Assembly: GCA_963812505.1 (NCBI GenBank)
Contig: CAWEVM010000008.1
Location: 372,001 to 436,000 of the forward strand
DNA length: 64,000 nt
Origin: JAMXLO01 sp963812505
GTDB taxonomy: Bacteria > Pseudomonadota > Alphaproteobacteria > Acetobacterales > Acetobacteraceae
Reading direction: 5' to 3'
Part shown: positions 16,475 to 25,500 of the stretch, one piece after another
Layout: the number at the start of each line of letters is the position of its first letter
How positions within the stretch are numbered: the first letter of the stretch is position 1
The notes under the pieces: model-generated
Database searches by the model: none
What the model saw: only the letters and a program-made list of their open reading frames with translations
Told to the model about the DNA's origin: nothing
Made by a program: the position numbers and the translations under genes

Positions 16475-18424
16475 ATGCCAGATGCTCACTCCACCGACGG
16501 CCAGACCTTTCCGGTCAAGCCCGAGATCGCCGCGAAGGCGCACATCACCGCCGCGCGCTACAAGGACATGTTCGAGCACGCGGCGCGCGATCCGAACGGG
16601 TTCTGGGCCGAACAGTCGCGTCGCGTCGCCTGGATGAAGGCGCCGACGAAGATCAAGAATACGAGCTTCGCCGGCAGCGTGCCGATCAAGTGGTTCGAGG
16701 ATGGTACGCTGAATGCATCCGCCTCATGCCTTGACCGGCATCTGGCGACACGCGGTGATCAGACCGCGATCATCTGGGAGAGCGACGACCCATCGGTTTC
16801 GAAGCACGTGACGTATCGCGAGCTGTACGAACAGGTCTGCCGGCTCGCCAACGCCATGAAGGGTCTCGGCGTGAAGAAGGGCGACCGCGTCACGATCTAT
16901 CTGCCGATGGTGCCGGAAGCCGCGGTCGCGATGCTCGCCTGTGCGCGCATCGGCGCAATCCACTCGGTCGTCTTTGGCGGATTCTCACCCGACAGTCTGG
17001 CGAACCGCATCCAGGACTGTGCATCCGAACTGTTGATCACCGCCGATGAGGGCCGCCGCGGCGGCCGCAAGGTGCCGCTGAAAGCGAATGCGGACGAGGC
17101 GCTGAAGTCGTGTCCGGGCGTGAAGAACGTCATCATGGTGAAAGTGACCAACGGCAACGTGGCGATGCAGCCAGGCCGCGACCACGACTATGCGACACTG
17201 TGCTCCGTCTCATCGCCTGACTGCCCGCCGCTGGAAATGAGCGCAGAGGATCCGCTGTTCATCCTGTACACCTCGGGCAGCACTGGAAAGCCGAAGGGCG
17301 TGCTGCACACCACCGGCGGGTATCTCGTGTGGGCGAGCTTCACGCATGAGAACGTGTTCGACTACCACCATGGCGAGGTCTACTGGTGCACCGCCGATGT
17401 CGGCTGGGTGACCGGGCACACGTACATCGTTTATGGCCCGCTGGCGAACGGCGCGACCACGCTGATGTTCGAGGGCATTCCAAACTATCCGGACAGCTCG
17501 CGCTTCTGGCAGGTGGTGGACAAGCACAAGGTCAACATTTTCTACACCGCCCCAACCGCGATCCGCGCGCTGATGCGCGACGGCGAAGCACCGGTGCAGA
17601 AGACGTCACGTAAATCGCTGCGCATCCTTGGCAGCGTCGGCGAACCGATCAATCCTGAAGCGTGGCTGTGGTACGATCGCGTCGTCGGCGAGCATCGCTG
17701 CCCCATCGTCGATACGTGGTGGCAGACCGAGACCGGCGGCATCTTGATATCGCCGCTGCCAGGTGCAACGCCGACCAAGCCGGGCTCGGCGACGCGTCCG
17801 CTGCCTGGCGTGCGGCCGATCATCGTCGATGGCGACGGCCACGAACTGCACGGGCCGTGCGAGGGCAACCTCTGCATTGCCAATTCCTGGCCAGGCCAGA
17901 TGCGCACCGTGTTCGGCGATCATGACCGGTTCGTGCAGACCTACTTCTCCACCTTCAAAGGACTGTACTTCACGGGCGACGGCGCACGGCGTGATGCCGA
18001 CGGCTATTACTGGATCACCGGCCGCGTCGATGACGTGATCAACGTGTCGGGTCATCGCATGGGCACCGCCGAAGTGGAGAGCGCGTTGGTGGCGCATCCG
18101 AAGGTGGCCGAGGCCGCGGTGGTGGGATTTCCGCATGAACTGAAGGGCCAGGGCATCTACGCCTATGTCACCTTGAAGCTTGGCGAGGAACCCAGCGAGG
18201 ACCTGCGCAAGGAACTGGTCACGTGGGTGCGCAAGGAGATCGGGCCGATCGCCTCGCCAGACGCAATCCAGTGGGCGCCCGCTCTGCCAAAGACTCGCAG
18301 CGGCAAGATCATGCGCCGTATCCTGCGCAAGATCGCCGCCAACGAGACGGACAGCCTGGGCGATACATCGACGCTGGCCGATCCCGCGGTGGTGACAGAG
18401 CTGGTGGATAACCGGGTACCGTAG
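16475..18424 (+). CDS. acs: Acetyl-CoA synthetase
   Basis: Cytoplasmic AMP-forming acetate:CoA ligase, 649 aa, the usual family length. The ATP-binding loop YTSGSTGKPKG, the WWQTETGG adenylation motif, TGDGARRDADGY and the C-terminal PKTRSGKIMRR with the catalytic, acetylation-sensitive Lys are all present. The ATG at 16475 follows a GAGGG site. It stands alone with a 291-nt upstream region in which I recognised no gene. It provides acetyl-CoA from free acetate. Confidence 0.98.
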   Translation: MPDAHSTDGQTFPVKPEIAAKAHITAARYKDMFEHAARDPNGFWAEQSRRVAWMKAPTKIKNTSFAGSVPIKWFEDGTLNASASCLDRHLATRGDQTAIIWESDDPSVSKHVTYRELYEQVCRLANAMKGLGVKKGDRVTIYLPMVPEAAVAMLACARIGAIHSVVFGGFSPDSLANRIQDCASELLITADEGRRGGRKVPLKANADEALKSCPGVKNVIMVKVTNGNVAMQPGRDHDYATLCSVSSPDCPPLEMSAEDPLFILYTSGSTGKPKGVLHTTGGYLVWASFTHENVFDYHHGEVYWCTADVGWVTGHTYIVYGPLANGATTLMFEGIPNYPDSSRFWQVVDKHKVNIFYTAPTAIRALMRDGEAPVQKTSRKSLRILGSVGEPINPEAWLWYDRVVGEHRCPIVDTWWQTETGGILISPLPGATPTKPGSATRPLPGVRPIIVDGDGHELHGPCEGNLCIANSWPGQMRTVFGDHDRFVQTYFSTFKGLYFTGDGARRDADGYYWITGRVDDVINVSGHRMGTAEVESALVAHPKVAEAAVVGFPHELKGQGIYAYVTLKLGEEPSEDLRKELVTWVRKEIGPIASPDAIQWAPALPKTRSGKIMRRILRKIAANETDSLGDTSTLADPAVVTELVDNRVP

Positions 18425-18481
18425 GCGGTCGCTGATATCTGACCGCCGCCCGGGTTGCACCCGGAACGTCGCCGACCAACA

Positions 18482-18502
18482 CCTGACAGACGTTCTGTCA
18501 GG
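18482..18502. promoter_or_regulatory. Perfect 9-bp inverted repeat upstream of the SLC13 gene
   Basis: CCTGACAGA, a 3-nt spacer, then TCTGTCAGG. It ends 11 nt before the TTG start and includes the only plausible ribosome-binding sequence (CAGGA). It could be an operator for a dimeric repressor or an mRNA hairpin that hides the ribosome-binding site. Confidence 0.6.
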
Positions 18503-18513
18503 AAACCAAACGC

Positions 18514-20298
18514 TTGACCCTGCCCCAGATCGAGGCTCTGGCCATCGTTGCCGGAATGCTCGTGCTGTTCGTCACCGATCGGCTGCGCTACGACCTTGTG
18601 GCCGCAATAGCCCTGTCGGCAGCCGTTCTGACCGGTGTCGTGCCGGCGAAGAAGGCATTCGAGGGGTTTTCCAACTCGGTCATCGTCATCATCGCGTCGG
18701 TGCTGGTGATCAGTCGCGCCGTTGCCGTCTCGGGCGTGATCGACCACGCAATGCGCCGGCTGCTTCGGGTGCTCAACTCCACGACGCTGCAGATTGCCAC
18801 GTTGACTGCCGCGGTGAGCTTCATGTCGGCGTTCGTCAAAAACGTCGGCGCACTCGGTGTCTTCATGCCGGTCGCTATCCAGGCGGCCGAGCGTCGCGAT
18901 CGTCCGGTGTCGCGCTATCTGATGCCGCTCGCGTTCGGCTCGCTGGTTGGCGGAACGATCACGCAGATCGGCACTTCGCCCAACCTGCTGATCTCCGCAG
19001 TGCGACAACAGGTCGTGGGCCAACCGTATCATCTGTTCGACTTCACGCCGGTGGGTCTGCCGCTGACATGTGCCGCAGTCGCCTTCCTCAGCTTTGGCTG
19101 GCGGCTGTTGCCCACGAACCGGCGCGGCCAGCCAACACCGGAGAAACGCTTCGCCATCGAGGACTACACCAGCGAGGCACTGCTGCCGCAGGAGTCTCCA
19201 CTGGTCGGCAAGACCGTCGCAGAGCTTGAGGCGCTTGCCGACGATGAAGTGACAGTGGCTGGCATCATCCGCGAACAGTCCCGCCACTATGTGCCACGGC
19301 GGAACTGGTCGCTTTATGCTGGCGACATCCTGGTGCTGGAAGGCGATCCGACCTCGCTCCAGCCATTGGTGGATCAGGCGAAGCTGAAGCTACTCGGCGC
19401 CGAGGAAATCGCCGCGCTGAAGCCGCACGATAAGGACGATGAACTGGAGACCGTCGAGGCAGTGATCGCGCCCGACTCGCTGCTGATCGGCAACACGCCC
19501 CAGGATCTGCATCTGCGACAGGATTTCGAGGTCAACCTGCTGGCCCTCAGTCGTGCCGAGGAGCGCACCACCACGAGACTCGGCAGCAGTCGGTTTGCGC
19601 CGAGCGACATACTGGTGCTGCAGGGACGCCAGAGACAGCTGAGCCGCGCGCTTTCTGAACTCGGACTGATACCGCTCGCCGAGCGCAATCTTGCCCTCGG
19701 CCGTCCGCGCGGACGCTGGCTGCCGCTGTTGATTCTGCTCGCCGCAATGTTCGCGATGGCAATGGGCGCGGTCGAGGTAGAGGTCGGCTTTTTCGTCGCC
19801 GCAACTCTGATCGTGCTGCTTCGGCTGATCACGGCGCGCGAGGCCTACAATGCGGTGGAGTGGCCAATCATCGTGATGCTCGGCTGCCTTATTCCGGTCG
19901 GCGAGGCGCTGAACGACACCGGGGCGGCGAAGCTGATGGCCGATGGGCTGACGGTGCTCGCGACGCATCTGCCCGATTACCTTGCGGTTGGCCTGATCAT
20001 GGTGGTGTCGATGCTTGTGACACCGCTGCTGCACCATGCGGCGGCAGTTCTGCTGATGGGGCCGGTGGCGGCCGCGGTGGCGAAGAACCTTGGGCTCGGT
20101 GTTGATCCGTTCCTGATGGCGGTGGCATTCGGGGCGGCATCCGATTTTCTGACACCGATCGGCCACCAGAACAGCACGCTGGTCATGGGACCCGGAGGTT
20201 ATCGATTCAGCGACTACTGGCGGCTCGGGTTGCCGCTCTCGATCCTGGTCGCGGTGTTCGGCACCTGGCTCATACTTCTGGCGTGGCCGCTGAGGTGA
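18514..20298 (+). CDS. SLC13/DASS-type anion permease with RCK_C domains
   Basis: Polytopic inner-membrane transporter, 594 aa. Five or so N-terminal helices and the motif VGGTITQIGTSPNLLIS are followed by a central cytoplasmic part of about 200 residues containing two TrkA_C/RCK_C-like domains (LVGKTVAELEAL and a related QDLHLRQDF segment). A second membrane half ends with the repeat motif FLTPIGHQNSTLVMGPGGY. The family moves dicarboxylates, sulfate or related anions with Na+ or H+; the substrate here is unknown. The TTG start lies 11 nt after a perfect inverted repeat that overlaps the ribosome-binding site. Confidence 0.9.
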   Translation: MTLPQIEALAIVAGMLVLFVTDRLRYDLVAAIALSAAVLTGVVPAKKAFEGFSNSVIVIIASVLVISRAVAVSGVIDHAMRRLLRVLNSTTLQIATLTAAVSFMSAFVKNVGALGVFMPVAIQAAERRDRPVSRYLMPLAFGSLVGGTITQIGTSPNLLISAVRQQVVGQPYHLFDFTPVGLPLTCAAVAFLSFGWRLLPTNRRGQPTPEKRFAIEDYTSEALLPQESPLVGKTVAELEALADDEVTVAGIIREQSRHYVPRRNWSLYAGDILVLEGDPTSLQPLVDQAKLKLLGAEEIAALKPHDKDDELETVEAVIAPDSLLIGNTPQDLHLRQDFEVNLLALSRAEERTTTRLGSSRFAPSDILVLQGRQRQLSRALSELGLIPLAERNLALGRPRGRWLPLLILLAAMFAMAMGAVEVEVGFFVAATLIVLLRLITAREAYNAVEWPIIVMLGCLIPVGEALNDTGAAKLMADGLTVLATHLPDYLAVGLIMVVSMLVTPLLHHAAAVLLMGPVAAAVAKNLGLGVDPFLMAVAFGAASDFLTPIGHQNSTLVMGPGGYRFSDYWRLGLPLSILVAVFGTWLILLAWPLR

Positions 20299-20302
20299 GA
20301 AG

Positions 20303-20342
20303 TTCACCACAGGGACGCGGATAACTGTGTCTCTGTGGTGAA
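20303..20342. terminator. Hairpin between convergent genes (family C repeat)
   Basis: The 14-nt arms TTCACCACAGGGAC and GTCTCTGTGGTGAA pair with one G-U mismatch around a short loop. It lies exactly between the converging SLC13 and DUF1993 genes, so it is a likely bidirectional terminator. A related sequence (CACCACGGAG.. with ..CTCCGTGG) occurs at 45211-45305. Confidence 0.6.
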
Positions 20343-20348
20343 ACTTGT

Positions 20349-20858
20349 TCAGAACGATCCGAGGAAATCGCGCTTACCCAGCTCCACGCCGCGATGGCGG
20401 AGGATGTTGTACGCCGTGGTGGCGTGGAAGTAGAAGTTGGGGAGGCCGAAATGCAGCAGATAGGCGCGGCCCTTGAATGACATCTGCCGCTGTCCGGCGG
20501 TCCACGTGATATCCTTGTCCTCGCTGCCGTCGATCTGCGCCGGGGTAAATCCTTTGACGTAATCCAGCGACTTCTCGACCCGCGCCTTGGCTTCGGCAAA
20601 CGACGTGTCGTCGACCGCGGCGAAGTTCGGCAGGTCGCCGCCGGCCAGCCGGCCTGGGATGTTGCGGCCGAAGTCGCTGCACTGGCGGATCTGCCGCGCC
20701 AACGAGAACATGTCGGGGAACAGACGATCGGTCAGCAGCCACGCCTCATCGTACTTCTTCTCCGTGCAGTGCGCCGCCGCCTTGTCGATGACCCCCGACA
20801 GGCTGCCGAGGATCTGCGTGCACACCGGCACGCTGGCCTGGAACATTGAGAACGCCAT
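20349..20858 (-). CDS. DUF1993 family protein
   Basis: A 169-aa cytoplasmic protein of the DUF1993 family. The start at 20858 has GGGGAG upstream. Family features visible are the N-terminal MFQASVPV, LFPDMFSLARQI, and the C-terminal HFGLPNFYFHATTAYNILRHRGVELGKRDFLG. It looks like an all-helical DinB-like four-helix protein with conserved histidines, but no activity is established. It follows the amidase gene on the same strand after a 38-nt gap. Confidence 0.9.
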   Translation of the reverse strand: MAFSMFQASVPVCTQILGSLSGVIDKAAAHCTEKKYDEAWLLTDRLFPDMFSLARQIRQCSDFGRNIPGRLAGGDLPNFAAVDDTSFAEAKARVEKSLDYVKGFTPAQIDGSEDKDITWTAGQRQMSFKGRAYLLHFGLPNFYFHATTAYNILRHRGVELGKRDFLGSF

Positions 20859-20896
20859 GTGACGGGACTCCCCTCTTGCTGGTTGGGCTTGTGAGT

Positions 20897-22306
20897 CTAG
20901 CCAAGTCGCGGGCGCTTGTCCGCCCAAGGCTGCACCTGCTCGAACGCCGCCGAAGCCTGAAGCACACCGAGATCATCGAAGCGACGGCCCGCGATCTGCA
21001 ATCCAACCGGAAGGCCCTCGGCCGTGAAACCGCACGGCACACTGGCGGCGGGATTCCACGACATGTTGAACGGATAGGAAAACTCGGCCCACGACAGCCA
21101 GTCCCACTCGTGCTGCGGCCAGTGGTTCGGCATGAGAAGCTCAGCCGGGAACGCCGCGACCGAGACGCTCGGCGTCAGCAAAAAATCCCAGTCCTCGAAC
21201 CAGCGATGAATGGCGGCGACGTAAGCCATCTTGCGTTCACGCATCAGTTGATAGTCGGCGACCGAATAGTTGTGCGCGGCCTTGATGCAGGCGACGAGAC
21301 CTGGATCCATCTTCGCCTCCCATTTCGCCAGATGCGGAGTGAGGCGTGTCATGTGCGCGGCCCAGAAGAAGCGGACCATCTCCGGACCCTCCGCCGCCCA
21401 GGGCGTCTTCACTTCCTCCACCGTGGCACCGAGTTCAGTAAAACGGGCGACTGCGAACTTCGCCAGCGCGGCAATGTCGGGATCGACGCGCGCCACGCCA
21501 AGATCGGGACTATACGCGATGCGCTTGCCGCGAATGCCTTCGTGCAGGCGTCCGAGATAGTCCGCGGGACCCGCCTCGCATGTCGTGTGATCGAGCGGAT
21601 GCGGACCGGCCATCACCCCCAGCATCAGCGCGCTATCAGCGACGGTGCGCGTCATCGGACCCATGTGCGACGTGTAGTCGCCGCCGCCCACCGGGTAGTA
21701 CGGCACGCGGCCGAACGTCGGCTTCAGTCCGAACACGCCGCAGAAATGCGACGGCATGCGAATGGAACCCGCGCCATCGCTACCCTGATGCAGGGGGCCG
21801 AAGCCCGCAGCAGCAGCGGCACCAGCGCCCGCCGATGACGCGCCAGCGTTGTAGCCGTGCTTCCAGGGGTTGTGCGTGATGCCGGTGAGCGGCGAATGGC
21901 TGACACCGGTCCAGCCGAATTCCGACGTCGTGGTCTTGCCGAGAATGATCGCGCCCTCGTCGCGCAGGCGCGGCACAATAGGCGTGTCCTCGCTCGGCTG
22001 ATTGCCAGCGAATATATTGCTGCCCATCTGCGTCGGCATGTCCTTGGTGATCGCAAGGTCCTTGATGGTGACGGGTACGCCATGCAGACGGCCGATGCGT
22101 TTGCCCTGCATCAGCGCGGTCTCGGCACACTTGGCGGCATCCATCGCAGCATCCGCGGCGAGCCAGGCGAATGCGTTCACCCGCGGGTTCAACGCCTCGA
22201 TCCGCGCCAGCAGCGCGGTCATCAGCTCGACCGGCGAAAGCTTTTTCTGGCGGATCATCTCCGCAAGCTGTACGGCAGGCGTGTAGGCAAGCGTCTCGTT
22301 GTCCAT
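20897..22306 (-). CDS. Amidase (amidase signature family)
   Basis: Cytoplasmic amide hydrolase of 469 aa. The Ser-cisSer-Lys triad is readable: Lys82 in TIKD, Ser158 in GASSAG and Ser181 in GAGSIRMPS. The amidase signature region otherwise matches the family, although the usual GGSSGGS is GASSAGAG here. The start at 22306 is preceded by AGGGAT. It lies 14 nt after the SDR gene, so the two form an operon. Substrate is unknown; it is not a GatA by context, since no gatB or gatC is nearby. Confidence 0.93.
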   Translation of the reverse strand: MDNETLAYTPAVQLAEMIRQKKLSPVELMTALLARIEALNPRVNAFAWLAADAAMDAAKCAETALMQGKRIGRLHGVPVTIKDLAITKDMPTQMGSNIFAGNQPSEDTPIVPRLRDEGAIILGKTTTSEFGWTGVSHSPLTGITHNPWKHGYNAGASSAGAGAAAAAGFGPLHQGSDGAGSIRMPSHFCGVFGLKPTFGRVPYYPVGGGDYTSHMGPMTRTVADSALMLGVMAGPHPLDHTTCEAGPADYLGRLHEGIRGKRIAYSPDLGVARVDPDIAALAKFAVARFTELGATVEEVKTPWAAEGPEMVRFFWAAHMTRLTPHLAKWEAKMDPGLVACIKAAHNYSVADYQLMRERKMAYVAAIHRWFEDWDFLLTPSVSVAAFPAELLMPNHWPQHEWDWLSWAEFSYPFNMSWNPAASVPCGFTAEGLPVGLQIAGRRFDDLGVLQASAAFEQVQPWADKRPRLG

Positions 22307-22320
22307 TCGTGTATCCCTGC

Positions 22321-23049
22321 TCAGTAGGTCGCGCGACCGCCGGAGATGTCGAACACGCCGCCGGTGGAGAAACTGCATTCCTCGCTCGCCAGCCAGGCAA
22401 CCAACGCGGCGATTTCGGCAATCTCACCGAAGCGGCCAAGCGGGATCTTCGACAGCATGAAGTCGATGTGCTCCTGCGTCATCTGCGCGAACAGCGGCGT
22501 ACGGACCGCCGCTGGCGTGACGCAGTTGACGCGCACGTTGGTGTTCGCGAGTTCTTTGCCGAGCGACTTGGTCAGACCGATGACGCCGGCCTTGGATGCG
22601 GAATAGGCGGCGGCGTTGGGGTTGCCTTCCTTGCCAGCGATCGAAGCGATATTGACGATGCGGCCATAATCGTTGCGCAGCATGTGCGGGACGACGGCGC
22701 GGTTGCAGTAGAACACGCCATTGAGGTTGACATCGATGACGCGGTCCCACTCGGCGAGCGGATAGTCCCAAACCGAGGCATTGGGCCCTGTGATGCCGGC
22801 ACAGGCAATCAGGATGTCGATACGGCCAAGTGCGCCGGCCGTATCGGCGGCGGCGCGCTGCACGGCGTCGGCATCGGTGACATCGACAGTGGCCTTGTGC
22901 GCAGCGTCGGCTTTAAAGAGTGCCGCGGCGTCGCGGTCCCACAGGCTGACGCGCGCCCCTTCAGCTCCCAGCCGCGCGGCAATGCCAGCACCGATGCCGG
23001 ACACTCCACCGGTGACGATCGCGACGCGGTCGGCAAAGCGTGATGCCAT
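22321..23049 (-). CDS. SDR family oxidoreductase
   Basis: NAD(P)-dependent short-chain dehydrogenase, 242 aa. Cofactor motif GGVSGIG at residues 14-20, NxAG as CAGITG, the catalytic Ser in NIASIAG and the Tyr/Lys pair in YSASK are all present. The ATG at 23049 follows GGGAGG. It is the first gene of the SDR-amidase-DUF1993 string. FabG-like in form, but the C-terminus FDISGGRATY and the context point to a catabolic alcohol or hydroxy-acid dehydrogenase. Confidence 0.93.
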   Translation of the reverse strand: MASRFADRVAIVTGGVSGIGAGIAARLGAEGARVSLWDRDAAALFKADAAHKATVDVTDADAVQRAAADTAGALGRIDILIACAGITGPNASVWDYPLAEWDRVIDVNLNGVFYCNRAVVPHMLRNDYGRIVNIASIAGKEGNPNAAAYSASKAGVIGLTKSLGKELANTNVRVNCVTPAAVRTPLFAQMTQEHIDFMLSKIPLGRFGEIAEIAALVAWLASEECSFSTGGVFDISGGRATY

Positions 23050-23118
23050 ACAATCCTCCCTGATAGGGCCTCGCCTACTGTGGGCTGACACCCCAAGCCG
23101 TGTCTATTCTGGAGCCGA

Positions 23119-24597
23119 ATGAGAGGCAGGATGACCAGATATATCGGTGCGATCGACCAGGGCACCACCAGCACCCGCTTCATCGTCTTCGACCGCGCGG
23201 GCGAGACGATCGGCAGCGCGCAGATGGAGCATCGGCAGATCTATCCGCGACCCGGCTGGGTGGAACACGATCCGCAGGAGGTCTGGCGCAATACGCAGGC
23301 GGTCATCGCCGAAGCTCTGCGCGGTGCGGACCTGACGCACCGCGACCTCGCCGCAATCGGCATCACCAATCAGCGCGAAACCACCTTGCTGTGGAATCGC
23401 ACGACCGGTGAGCCGGTACACAATGCGGTGGTCTGGCAGGACACGCGTGTCGATCCGCTGGTGGCGGAATTTGCGCGCGACGGCGGGCAGGATCGCTTCC
23501 GTGCGCAGACCGGACTGCCGCTCGCCAGCTATTTCTCCGGACTGAAGCTACGTTGGCTGCTTGACAACGTGCCCGATGCACGCCGCCGCGCGGAGGCAGG
23601 CGATCTGGCGTTTGGCACGATCGATAGCTGGCTGCTGTGGAACTTCACCGGCAAGCACCTGACCGACGTCACCAACGCCAGCCGGACGCAACTGATGGAC
23701 CTGGCGACGCTGGACTGGGACGACGCTCTGCTTGCCGCTTTCGGCATTCCGCGCGCCGTGCTGCCGCATATCGTGCCGTCATCCAGCGTGTATGGAACCA
23801 CACACGGCGTGGCGATCGCCGGCATACTGGGCGATCAGCATGCAGCACTGATGGGCCAGGCGTGCTTCACGCCGGGCGAGGCGAAGAACACCTACGGCAC
23901 AGGCTGCTTCCTGCTGATGAACACCGGTGAGAAGCCCGTGCCATCGACCAGCGGCCTTGTCACCACGGTGGCCTGGCAACTCGGCGACCAAAATCCGTGT
24001 TATGCACTGGAAGGTTCCATCGCCGTCACTGGTGCGCTGGTGCAGTGGCTGCGTGACAATCTAGGCCTGATCAGGTCGAGCGCCGACATCGAAGCGCTGG
24101 CGGCCTCGGTCGCCGACAACGGCGACGTATATTTCGTTCCGGCATTTTCTGGCCTCTACGCGCCGTATTGGCGTGCCGATGCGCGCGGCATCATCGCTGG
24201 CCTGACGCGCTACGCCACCGCCGGACACATTGCCCGCGCGGCGCTGGAGGCCACCGCCTATCAGACGCTCGACGTCATCGAGGCGATGCAGCGCGATTCC
24301 GGAATTCCCATCAGCACCCTGCGCGTCGATGGCGGCATGGTGCCGAACGCTCTGCTGATGCAGTTCCAGGCGGACATCCTGAACGTGCCAGTGCTGCGGC
24401 CGCGCACGATCGAGACCACCGCACTCGGTGCCGCCTATGCGGCCGGCCTCGCTGTCGGTTTTTGGCACGACACCGATGACCTGCGCCACAACTGGGGCGT
24501 TACGCGCACTTGGACACCAACGATGGCGGAGGAACAGCGCACATCGCTCACCGCGTCATGGCGCAAGGCAGTGGAACGGTCGCTGGGATGGGTGTAA
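23119..24597 (+). CDS. glpK: Glycerol kinase
   Basis: FGGY-family kinase, about 492 aa, which phosphorylates glycerol to sn-glycerol 3-phosphate. It shows the start YIGAIDQGTTSTRFIVFD, the WLLWNFTG region, GILGDQHAALMGQ and the FGGY signature region (GLYAPYWRADARGIIAGLT). The ATG at 23131 (MTRYIGA) is an equally good start. It is divergent from the SDR gene by 69 nt. glpF and glpD are not in the window. Confidence 0.97.
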   Translation: MRGRMTRYIGAIDQGTTSTRFIVFDRAGETIGSAQMEHRQIYPRPGWVEHDPQEVWRNTQAVIAEALRGADLTHRDLAAIGITNQRETTLLWNRTTGEPVHNAVVWQDTRVDPLVAEFARDGGQDRFRAQTGLPLASYFSGLKLRWLLDNVPDARRRAEAGDLAFGTIDSWLLWNFTGKHLTDVTNASRTQLMDLATLDWDDALLAAFGIPRAVLPHIVPSSSVYGTTHGVAIAGILGDQHAALMGQACFTPGEAKNTYGTGCFLLMNTGEKPVPSTSGLVTTVAWQLGDQNPCYALEGSIAVTGALVQWLRDNLGLIRSSADIEALAASVADNGDVYFVPAFSGLYAPYWRADARGIIAGLTRYATAGHIARAALEATAYQTLDVIEAMQRDSGIPISTLRVDGGMVPNALLMQFQADILNVPVLRPRTIETTALGAAYAAGLAVGFWHDTDDLRHNWGVTRTWTPTMAEEQRTSLTASWRKAVERSLGWV

Positions 24598-24672
24598 TGC
24601 CCGAGCGCAGCGCATCGTCGGAAATGGTGCAGCGCCAGGCCTCATTGCCAATCAGCTATCGGAGGGATTGCC

Positions 24673-25497
24673 GTGAGCAAGACCGTGCCGACCAGATCAG
24701 TGACACCGCGTGCAATTCAGGCTCGCAAGAGTGGTCAGGCGATCGTTTGCCTGACCAGCTATTCCGCGCCGATTGCCCGATTGGTGGACCCGCACGTCGA
24801 TTTGATCCTGGTCGGCGATTCCCTGGCGATGACGATCTACGGCATGGCCAGCACGGTCGGTGTCACGCCGGAGATGATGATCGCGCATGGCCGGGCGGTT
24901 GTGCGCGCTGCGTCGCACGCATGCGTTGCGGTGGATCTACCATTCGGATCGTACGAGGAATCGCCGGCCCAGGCCTTTCGCACGGCGGCGCGCATCATGG
25001 CGGAAACCGGTTGCGCCGCTGTGAAGCTGGAAGGCGGCACCCCAATGGCCGAGACCATTCGGTTTCTGACATGTCGCGGCGTGCCGGTGATGGCGCATAT
25101 CGGCCTCACCCCGCAGGCGGTGAACGCGCTGGGCGGTTATTCCGTGCGCGGCCGCTCGGAAACCGAGGCAGCGGCGATCATGGCAGATGCCGAGGCGGTC
25201 GCGGACGCCGGCGCGTTCAGCGTGGTGATCGAAAAGACCTCTGAACCGCTCTCACGTGCCATCACCGAACGGATCGCGCCGCCGACCATCGGTATCGGTG
25301 CATCCGTCGCCTGCGACGGACAGATCCTGGTGATCGACGACCTGATCGGCCTGTTCACCGATTTCCGTCCGAAGTTCGTTCGCCGCTACATCGAGATGGC
25401 GCAGTCCATCGAGGAGGCAATCGCCGCCTACGCCTCAGACGTCAGGGCGCGTCGCTTTCCCGCGCCAGAGCACATGTTCGACCACACAGCCCAATGA
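24673..25497 (+). CDS. panB: 3-methyl-2-oxobutanoate hydroxymethyltransferase
   Basis: First enzyme of pantothenate synthesis, 274 aa. The metal and substrate motifs VGDSLAM and KLEGG, the HIGLTPQ loop and the GASVACDGQILV segment match the family. The usual ALTAYD start of the barrel reads LTSYSA here, a modest departure. The GTG start has GGAGGG eight bases upstream. panC is not adjacent. It converges on the following SDR gene with a three-base gap. Confidence 0.94.
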   Translation: MSKTVPTRSVTPRAIQARKSGQAIVCLTSYSAPIARLVDPHVDLILVGDSLAMTIYGMASTVGVTPEMMIAHGRAVVRAASHACVAVDLPFGSYEESPAQAFRTAARIMAETGCAAVKLEGGTPMAETIRFLTCRGVPVMAHIGLTPQAVNALGGYSVRGRSETEAAAIMADAEAVADAGAFSVVIEKTSEPLSRAITERIAPPTIGIGASVACDGQILVIDDLIGLFTDFRPKFVRRYIEMAQSIEEAIAAYASDVRARRFPAPEHMFDHTAQ

Positions 25498-25500
25498 CCG

